A stretch of 10,776 nt of DNA from Parcubacteria group bacterium (GTDB lineage Bacteria; Patescibacteriota; Minisyncoccia; SW-4-49-11). The stretch spans positions 1-10,776 of the forward strand of contig PXDG01000053.1 in assembly GCA_003565105.1 (NCBI GenBank), written 5' to 3'. A program made the position numbers and the translations under genes. Below, piece by piece: positions 5,799 through 10,776 of the stretch (within the stretch, counting starts at the first letter, position 1; each line of letters opens with the position of its first letter). The notes under the pieces were generated by a model that was given only the letters and a program-made list of their open reading frames with translations, was not told the DNA's origin and made no database searches.

Positions 5799-6479
5799 AT
5801 GAAAACGAAACACACCCTTGGAATTATCACCATACTAATCGGCGTTCTGTGGCTTCTTGCGAATTTTTCTCTCATCGTACTCCCTACCATATGGAGTTTA
5901 CTTCCTATCGGACTCATTACACTCGGATTTTGGCAATTAGTTGCTTCAAATTTTGCTAACAAAACAACTCCTATTATACTTATCGTCATTGGAACTGTAA
6001 TGGGACTAATCCAAATAAACATTATTACCTGGTCTATTATTCAACAAGTTTTCTGGCCTGCGATTCTCATTTATATTGGGATAACTCTCTTTACCAGCCA
6101 TACAACATACCGAAATGTTGATAATACCAACGATGAAGGCAAGTCTTTTAACATTATTACTCTGTTTGGTTCAGATAAAAAATATATTCCTACTCAACAC
6201 TTTGAAGGGGGAGAGATTATCGCTATTTTTGGAGATTGCTCCATAGATCTCTCTCAGGCCAATGTCTCTCACAAACCTTCTGTTATCAATGTATTCTCTC
6301 TCTTCAGTGAAGTGAAAATTGAACTCCCAGATTCGTGGTATGTATCTAACTCAACCACCTCTATTTTTGCTGATATTCTCGATAGACGATCTCAAAGTAA
6401 AGTTTCATCTCATACTACTTCCCCAGATACCATTATAGAAGGTGTTGCTATCTTTAGTGATATTACCCTCAGGGACTAA
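5799..6479 (+). CDS. LiaF-like membrane protein (cell-wall-active antibiotic response type)
   Basis: A 226-residue protein. The first ~105 residues hold about four hydrophobic segments (HTLGIITILIGVLWLL, IGLITLGFWQLV, TTPIILIVIGTVMGL, FWPAILIYIGITLF), like the N-terminal domain of LiaF-type proteins. The rest resembles the LiaF C-terminal beta domain, with repeated pieces: FNIITLFGS, GGEIIAIFGDCSIDLS, INVFSLFSEVKIELPDSW and IIEGVAIFSDITL, the usual 'A-x-FG-x-V/I-x-I' pattern. In Firmicutes LiaF restrains the LiaRS envelope-stress system; no two-component genes are nearby, so the role here is open. The start at 5799 is chosen because the promoter lies inside the longer frame. It ends TAA directly against the stop of the convergent methyltransferase gene. 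Confidence 0.75.
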   Translation: MKTKHTLGIITILIGVLWLLANFSLIVLPTIWSLLPIGLITLGFWQLVASNFANKTTPIILIVIGTVMGLIQINIITWSIIQQVFWPAILIYIGITLFTSHTTYRNVDNTNDEGKSFNIITLFGSDKKYIPTQHFEGGEIIAIFGDCSIDLSQANVSHKPSVINVFSLFSEVKIELPDSWYVSNSTTSIFADILDRRSQSKVSSHTTSPDTIIEGVAIFSDITLRD

Positions 6480-7685
6480 TTACGTTTTAATTCGCTCTGC
6501 AACAATACTATATAGACTCGGCCCAATACGGGTAAGTAAAATAGTAAAATCTTGCCCCTCTTTTATTTTCAGTTTTTTTCGAACCTCATCAGGATGGTGA
6601 GGAAACCCTCGCCGTCGTATTGTTGCAGATTCAATTGAGAACGTTTTAAGACACTTTTTAAGATTTCGCACATTATACTTAGAAACATCAATCACTCGAT
6701 ATACACGAGCAATCACTGGGTCTTCAAACTGTGGTATAGTATTACTCGTAAAGTATCCAATATGCTCATCGATTTTAGCTAGTCCATACTTACTACAAAA
6801 CTGATCCGCTAACTGAGCTCGTAGTATAGCTGTATGTGGCTCAATGATATAGCTTTGAGGTTCAACACACCCTATATTCTCGATGTAATCTTGATTGGTC
6901 AACGTCCATCCACTCGGAAGCAGTGTAGCTCGTCTGGTCACACCATCACCTTTGAGCACTCCAAACCACCATATAGCTTGTTTCAGCTGGCGATTCCAAC
7001 CAATCATCTCTATCTCTGGTTCAAAACCAGATTGAGCTAATTCTTCATAATCAAATGCTGGAGAAACTTTTATCCCCAATCCAACGGCAGAATCTAACCA
7101 CCGAGAAACACAAGCAAGAGGATTTGGTTCCCACAATGAAATTTGTGATGTTCTCCGATCTTTTTCATCACGACGCATAGGATCACAATATAACACAGCC
7201 CCCTCCATAATAGCAGTTTCTTCAGCTGATTCAACCCGAACTTCTATCTGAAACAAATTCCAATGATTAAGATTATAACGAGTCATCTTCGCAATCATTG
7301 AATCTCGTTCCACTGCAACACCATTTTTTGAACCACACAATATCGCTCTACTGTCTCCCCCAATGCCAGCAGTTAAATCCATACGTAAAGAATACGGTTG
7401 ATATCGACGAGACACGTACTGGGCTATTTCTTTTCTGGTAGCTTGCTCTATTCCTTCTTTATGAAAAAGCAAGTAACGAGCATCAGGAAACTTATGCTCA
7501 GCTTTATTCTGAAGACTTATTTGTTCTAATACTGTTGATAAAAATGGTATATTTTTTTTATGAAGTCTCAAAAGCTCTTTTTCTAATATAAAATTCTCTG
7601 GTATAATCGAGCGGACATACTCTAACACCTCAAGATACTTTGATGAAATAAGAAAGTCAACTTCTTCTTGCCTCATAATATACAT
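6480..7685 (-). CDS. Class I SAM-dependent methyltransferase with THUMP-like C-terminal domain
   Basis: A 401-residue protein. Residues about 95-230 form a Rossmann methyltransferase: motif I DLTAGIGGD (103-111), the acidic ribose-binding residue in VAVERD (Glu126), and DPMRR (168-172), matching the DPARR signature of this family. Later come RRATLLPSGW, a YIIEP motif, and a C-terminal IRRRGFPHHPDEVRKKLK segment, as in the THUMP-like domain of related proteins. The family is probably an RNA or nucleotide-linked methyltransferase, but its substrate is not established to my knowledge. Start is uncertain: ATG 7685 has AGGA only 3 nt upstream, while ATG 7676 has it 12 nt upstream. It follows the RRM gene by about 72 bp containing a hairpin, so cotranscription is plausible, and an RNA-related job would fit. 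Confidence 0.8.
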   Translation of the reverse strand: MYIMRQEEVDFLISSKYLEVLEYVRSIIPENFILEKELLRLHKKNIPFLSTVLEQISLQNKAEHKFPDARYLLFHKEGIEQATRKEIAQYVSRRYQPYSLRMDLTAGIGGDSRAILCGSKNGVAVERDSMIAKMTRYNLNHWNLFQIEVRVESAEETAIMEGAVLYCDPMRRDEKDRRTSQISLWEPNPLACVSRWLDSAVGLGIKVSPAFDYEELAQSGFEPEIEMIGWNRQLKQAIWWFGVLKGDGVTRRATLLPSGWTLTNQDYIENIGCVEPQSYIIEPHTAILRAQLADQFCSKYGLAKIDEHIGYFTSNTIPQFEDPVIARVYRVIDVSKYNVRNLKKCLKTFSIESATIRRRGFPHHPDEVRKKLKIKEGQDFTILLTRIGPSLYSIVAERIKT

Positions 7686-7699
7686 CTATCCTATAACGC

Positions 7700-7733
7700 A
7701 CAAAGCGTTCTTTATAAAAAAGAAACGCTTTGT
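7700..7733 (-). other. Hairpin between the RRM gene and the methyltransferase gene
   Basis: ACAAAGCGTT pairs perfectly with AACGCTTTGT, and four further pairs follow after one bulged A, around a 5-nt loop. No T-tract follows on either strand, so a simple terminator is not supported; an mRNA processing or stability element is possible. Confidence 0.5.
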
Positions 7734-7757
7734 ACAGATCGAGAGAAATACTACTAT

Positions 7758-8015
7758 CTACTCTCGTGGTTTGGCAAGACTTACGTCGATCGGTCGATCG
7801 AGGAGTTCAGCACCTGTGAGCTCTTGAATAGCTCGTTCTGCATCTTCTGCAGTCTCCATTTCAACAAAACCAAATCCTCGACTTCGTTGAGTTTCTCGGT
7901 CCATGATGATTTTTGCACTCTTCACGGCACCAATTTGCTCAAAAAGCTCTTGGAGGTCTTGGTCTGTTGCTTTGTAGGAAATGTTCCGTACAAAGAGATT
8001 TGATTGATTGTCCAT
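7758..8015 (-). CDS. Small single-domain RRM RNA-binding protein
   Basis: An 85-residue protein that is one complete RNA-recognition motif: RNP2 LFVRNI (7-12) and RNP1 RGFGFVEM (46-53), with the usual beta-alpha-beta order and a short basic tail AKPRE. Such stand-alone RRM proteins, known from cyanobacteria as Rbp proteins, bind single-stranded RNA and are often cold-inducible, acting as RNA chaperones. The three aromatic contact positions read Phe8, Phe48 and Phe50. The start at 8015 places RNP2 at the normal distance from the N-terminus; no clear Shine-Dalgarno precedes it. The gene has an unusually long (about 90 nt) hairpin-rich leader and is followed by a hairpin and the methyltransferase gene. 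Cold induction is inferred from relatives, not seen here. Confidence 0.93.
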   Translation of the reverse strand: MDNQSNLFVRNISYKATDQDLQELFEQIGAVKSAKIIMDRETQRSRGFGFVEMETAEDAERAIQELTGAELLDRPIDVSLAKPRE

Positions 8016-8030
8016 ACTACACTTTACTTG

Positions 8031-8046
8031 GAGAGATTATTCTCTC
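8031..8046 (-). promoter_or_regulatory. Leader hairpin before the RRM gene
   Basis: GAGAGA/TCTCTC with an ATAA loop forms a perfect 6-bp hairpin 15 bases upstream of the RRM start codon. It overlaps the minimal frame at 8037-8048, so pairing and translation of that frame would exclude each other. Confidence 0.4.
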
Positions 8047-8048
8047 AT
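8037..8048 (-). other. Possible three-codon leader ORF (MRE-stop)
   Basis: The minus strand reads ATG AGA GAA TAA, with AGGAG (8063-8059) ten bases upstream. This is a better ribosome site than the one at the RRM start. The spacing is a little long and the frame minimal, so chance is a real alternative. Confidence 0.2.
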
Positions 8049-8076
8049 ATTTATACTGCTCCTGTTCGACCGAATA

Positions 8077-8102
8077 CCTGATAAGGATCCTTGAAGATCA
8101 GG
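8077..8102 (-). promoter_or_regulatory. 5'-terminal hairpin of the RRM leader
   Basis: CCTGAT (8102-8097) pairs with ATCAGG (8082-8077) around a 14-nt loop that contains the perfect palindrome AAGGATCCTT. It begins within a few bases of the predicted transcript start, a place where hairpins often protect mRNA. Confidence 0.35.
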
Positions 8103-8111
8103 ATTATTATT

Positions 8112-8120
8112 ATTATAGCA
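8112..8120 (-). promoter_or_regulatory. Extended -10 promoter of the RRM gene
   Basis: The minus strand reads TGCTATAAT, a perfect extended -10, with no -35 match 17 bp upstream. Start near 8105 in a run of TAA repeats. It gives a leader of about 90 nt. Confidence 0.6.
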
Positions 8121-8166
8121 GGGTTTTAAAAATAATACTAATTTTTTACTATAATTTAAGTGATCT

Positions 8167-10488
8167 CTATAAAACATGATAAAGATATCTCTGAAATTTA
8201 GTGAAAATATTTTTAATCTCGTCTACCTCTCCGAGTGCTACTTTGGCATCTTCCAGTGAATGATATTTGCTGGTAAGAAGAGTTGGGAGCCTATCTTGAT
8301 CCAGCTCATCCGCTCCAGTCTGGACATACTTACTCAGTACAAAAGATATAAAGTCTCGTTGTTTATCATCCAAAAAGACTGTCTCAAGCATCTGCTCAGT
8401 GGCTTTCGCTCTATTATCTCTCGTCACAGCGACATAATCTCCATTGAAGACATACTCCAGTACGTCATATAAATCACTTTGCTCCATATCAACCAATTTC
8501 TGCAAAGTTAACAAATCAGATTTTGGGAACCCCGCTTCTTCGAGTTTCAGCAACAAAGTCTTACGAGTAGCAGGATCACTCCAAAGGGTTCGTAGCTCAT
8601 CTTCATCAGCAAAAATATTTGGCAGTTCACCAAAGAGATTTTGCATAAATTCTTGAACCGTAATCGGTATTCCGTCAGCTCCCCAGAAGGAGGTTTGAGT
8701 CATATATTGAATCTCTCGCTCTTTCCCGTGAGCCAGCTTAATCTTGATTTTAGATTTGCGCAACTTAGGCTCGGTTGAGTCCGCAACAGTAGGAGGTTCC
8801 TTGGATTCAACAGAGTCATACGAAGTCGCGCTCGCCTCGGGTTCTAATGGCTCACCATCCCATTCCGGATCAAAAAAGTGCTGATACACATCTACGAAGT
8901 CATAGATCGTAAAGAATTCCTTGCCCTCAAAGAGTCTCGTCCCACGACCGACAATTTGTTTGAACTCAATCATAGAGTTGATTGGTCGAAGCAAAACAAT
9001 GTTTCGAATATTCCGCGCATCCACTCCCGTTGAGAGCTTTTGAGAAGTGGTCAGGATAGTAGGAAGTGTCTTTTCGTTATCTTGGAACTCCCGAAGAAAT
9101 CGCTCTCCTTCCTCACCATCGTTGGCTGTAACTCGGACACAATAAAATGGGTCCTTACTGGTAGAGTGTTGGTTCACTAGATCCCTGATCACTGCAGCGT
9201 GAGCTTGATTAGCACAAAAGATAATAGCTTTCTCACCTTGATAAGCACTGTCCAAAAAGATCTTCACCCGCTTCTCTTCCCGTTCCACAATCTCGATACT
9301 TCGGTTAAAATCCTTTTCTTCATATAACTTCCCTTCCTCTACCTCACCTTCGACAATTGTATCATCCGTAGTGTATCGATAATCGTCCAGAGTGGTTTTG
9401 ATCCGCTTCACTTTGAACGGAGTCAAGAATCCATCATTAATCCCCTCTTTGAGAGAATAAATATACACTGGCTCTCCAAAATACTTATAGGTATCTACGT
9501 TAACATCTCTCTTGGGAGTAGCGGTGAGCCCCAACTGAACCGCAGGAGCAAAATAGTCAAGGATTCCTCGCCAATTTCCTTCATCATTGGCCCCTCCCCG
9601 ATGACACTCATCGATAATAATCAGATCAAAATAGTCCTCTGGGTATTCTCCAAAGTATGGTGCTGAGTTTCCTTCCTCATCCGTACCACTCATAAAGGTC
9701 TGGAATATCGTAAAGAAGATACTTCCATTGGTAGGAACCAATCCAGCCTTTTTGATTTCTCCTGGTTTGATTCGTACCAAAGCATCTTCAGGAAAAGCCG
9801 AAAAGGCATTAAACGCTTGGCTGGCCAAGATATTCCGATCAGCCAAAAACAAAATCCGAGGTCGTCGCAATCCATCTCTTTTGAGATTCCACCGAGTTTG
9901 AAACAACTTCCAAGCAATCTGAAAAGCAATCGCGGTCTTTCCCGTCCCCGTAGCCAGAGTCAATAAGATACGGTCTTCTCCCATCGAGATAGACTCCAAT
10001 ACTCGTTGCACGGCGATCTCTTGATAGTATCGTGGTTGCCAAGTACCACTCTTATCTTCAAAGGGAACCTCAGCGAAGTGTTCTCGCCATTGATTGTCCT
10101 GCTCAAAGGTCTTATCCCAAAGCTCATCAGGACTCAAAAACTTCGAGACCAACCCCTCTTCGCCAGTCTCCATACAAATCTGATATATTTCTCGCCCATT
10201 AGTACTATACGTAGTATCCAATTGGAGCTTCTCGGCGTATTTCTTAGCCTGCATAACACCTTCACCCACACCCAAATCAGAGCTTTTGGCCTCAACCACC
10301 GCCAGCTTGATACCTTTATAGACCAAGATATAATCTGCGATTTCTCTCTTCGCCCGAGCTCCTCCAGCCAAGATCTTACCCTGGGTAATGGAGTGTTCCC
10401 GAAGAACTTTAGACCCCTCGACGACACCCCAGCCACTTTCGCGTAGCTTAGGATCTATGAGCTCGGCTCTGGTTTCTGCTTCGTTCAT
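8167..10488 (-). CDS. hsdR: Type I restriction-modification system, restriction (R) subunit
   Basis: A 773-residue motor-nuclease that, with HsdM and HsdS, translocates and cuts DNA lacking the host methylation. N-terminal PD-(D/E)xK nuclease: Asp52, Glu66-x-Lys68 (VVEAKS) and the Gln80-x3-Tyr84 motif. Superfamily 2 helicase: Walker A ATGTGKT (179-185), DECH (293-296), TATP (322-325), late motifs TTSQKLSTGVD (480-490) and QIVGRGTR (511-518). Residues about 600-773 fit the EcoEI-type C-terminal domain that contacts HsdM. Length is normal for this short EcoEI-like class, and all key residues are present, so it should be active. Its ATG overlaps the TGA of the upstream Fic-like gene (ATGA), a sign of translational coupling. 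Ends TAG with no hairpin terminator. G+C looks higher than in its neighbours (two 60-base lines gave 27 and 25 G+C; one antiporter line gave 17). Confidence 0.96.
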   Translation of the reverse strand: MNEAETRAELIDPKLRESGWGVVEGSKVLREHSITQGKILAGGARAKREIADYILVYKGIKLAVVEAKSSDLGVGEGVMQAKKYAEKLQLDTTYSTNGREIYQICMETGEEGLVSKFLSPDELWDKTFEQDNQWREHFAEVPFEDKSGTWQPRYYQEIAVQRVLESISMGEDRILLTLATGTGKTAIAFQIAWKLFQTRWNLKRDGLRRPRILFLADRNILASQAFNAFSAFPEDALVRIKPGEIKKAGLVPTNGSIFFTIFQTFMSGTDEEGNSAPYFGEYPEDYFDLIIIDECHRGGANDEGNWRGILDYFAPAVQLGLTATPKRDVNVDTYKYFGEPVYIYSLKEGINDGFLTPFKVKRIKTTLDDYRYTTDDTIVEGEVEEGKLYEEKDFNRSIEIVEREEKRVKIFLDSAYQGEKAIIFCANQAHAAVIRDLVNQHSTSKDPFYCVRVTANDGEEGERFLREFQDNEKTLPTILTTSQKLSTGVDARNIRNIVLLRPINSMIEFKQIVGRGTRLFEGKEFFTIYDFVDVYQHFFDPEWDGEPLEPEASATSYDSVESKEPPTVADSTEPKLRKSKIKIKLAHGKEREIQYMTQTSFWGADGIPITVQEFMQNLFGELPNIFADEDELRTLWSDPATRKTLLLKLEEAGFPKSDLLTLQKLVDMEQSDLYDVLEYVFNGDYVAVTRDNRAKATEQMLETVFLDDKQRDFISFVLSKYVQTGADELDQDRLPTLLTSKYHSLEDAKVALGEVDEIKNIFTKFQRYLYHVL

Positions 10489-10776
10489 ACAGCTGTATCA
10501 TTAAATATATTGAGATACTCTTGGTACATATATGATTGACCGTACTTGATGTCTCGATCCTTTGGAGATAAGATCCCGATATCTACAAAGCGATCAATCA
10601 CCCTCTGAGCTCCCGCCCATGTGAAGCCAGTCCAAGTCTGAATAGTCGATACATTCACAATCGGTTGTCCATAGAGTTTGGGGAGAACAACCATAGCACT
10701 TTCGGAAGCACGAGTCCCAAACTGTTGAATCTTCTGAATATCTCTGTCTCGAAGCTCAGTGATAGCTCCGACAATA
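10485..10776 (-). CDS. Fic-family protein, C-terminal part with winged-helix domain (partial, 5' end off window)
   Basis: About 96 residues are visible, and the frame stays open to the window edge, so the ATG at 10694 is internal. The sequence ELRDRDIQKIQQFGTRASESA then LPKLYGQPIVNVSTIQ, TWAGAQRVIDRF, LGIL-like DIGILSP and YMYQEYLNIFND matches the region after the catalytic core of Fic proteins: a helical linker and a winged helix-turn-helix ending in Y-x-Y-x-x-Y-L. The HPFxxGNG catalytic motif would lie outside the window. Fic proteins transfer AMP or similar groups to target proteins, and genes of this type often sit between hsdS and hsdR. The stop TGA overlaps the hsdR ATG. A plain winged-helix regulator is the alternative; Fic is favoured by wording of the tail and by context. 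Confidence 0.68.
   Translation of the reverse strand, partial: IVGAITELRDRDIQKIQQFGTRASESAMVVLPKLYGQPIVNVSTIQTWTGFTWAGAQRVIDRFVDIGILSPKDRDIKYGQSYMYQEYLNIFNDTAV

Noticed and set aside
7700..7733. Rho-independent terminator after the RRM gene
   Set aside because: The stem is strong, but no T-tract follows on either strand; kept only as an unexplained hairpin.
10134..10446. Reading frames on both strands opposite or inside hsdR
   Set aside because: The main frame has a complete set of nuclease and helicase motifs, so the others are shadows.

Overview
The window looks like a chromosomal piece of a small-genome bacterium, most likely of the Patescibacteria/CPR type. This is an inference from gene style: A+T-rich DNA, short spacers, many genes without a clear Shine-Dalgarno, a tRNA without encoded CCA, a type IV prepilin with a cargo domain, a membrane-anchored cyclophilin and a tiny RRM protein. 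The standard bacterial code fits: TAA and TAG end most genes, and a TGA ends the fic-like gene in an ATGA overlap with hsdR.

Left part (1-2014). A minus-strand gene running off the left edge encodes a type IV prepilin-like N-terminus fused to delta-60-type repeats, two of them nearly identical in DNA. It has a good promoter. Upstream on the same strand is a small membrane protein (GTG start, strong Shine-Dalgarno) ending in an intrinsic terminator. Next come a near-consensus plus-strand promoter and, about 20 bases past its start point, a perfect terminator hairpin, which would give a transcript of about 50 nt. This is followed by the decayed remains of a cyclopropane-fatty-acid-synthase-like methyltransferase, with an in-frame TGA and a lost 3' half.

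Middle (2015-6479). A membrane-anchored cyclophilin and a CPA2 cation:proton antiporter are divergently transcribed from two interlocked promoters around a small palindrome. The antiporter converges on a ClC-family chloride transporter. Upstream of clcA lies tRNA-Ala(GGC) with its own promoter. Exactly 176 bp further on, the last 18 nt of that tRNA plus the next base are repeated, and the DNA between holds three hairpins and no gene. Then comes a LiaF-like membrane protein from an extended -10 promoter.

Right part (6480-10776). A class I methyltransferase with a THUMP-like C-terminus lies behind a single-RRM RNA-binding protein that has a structured leader and a possible three-codon leader ORF. 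The right edge is a defence locus: a type I restriction subunit HsdR, translationally coupled to the C-terminal part of a Fic-family protein that runs off the window. HsdM and HsdS would be expected further right. Sampled lines of hsdR are richer in G+C than the antiporter, which would fit later acquisition.

No CRISPR array, insertion sequence or rRNA is visible. The features least explained by known genes are the tRNA-tail duplication with its three-hairpin interval, the 50-nt promoter-terminator unit, and the RRM leader.
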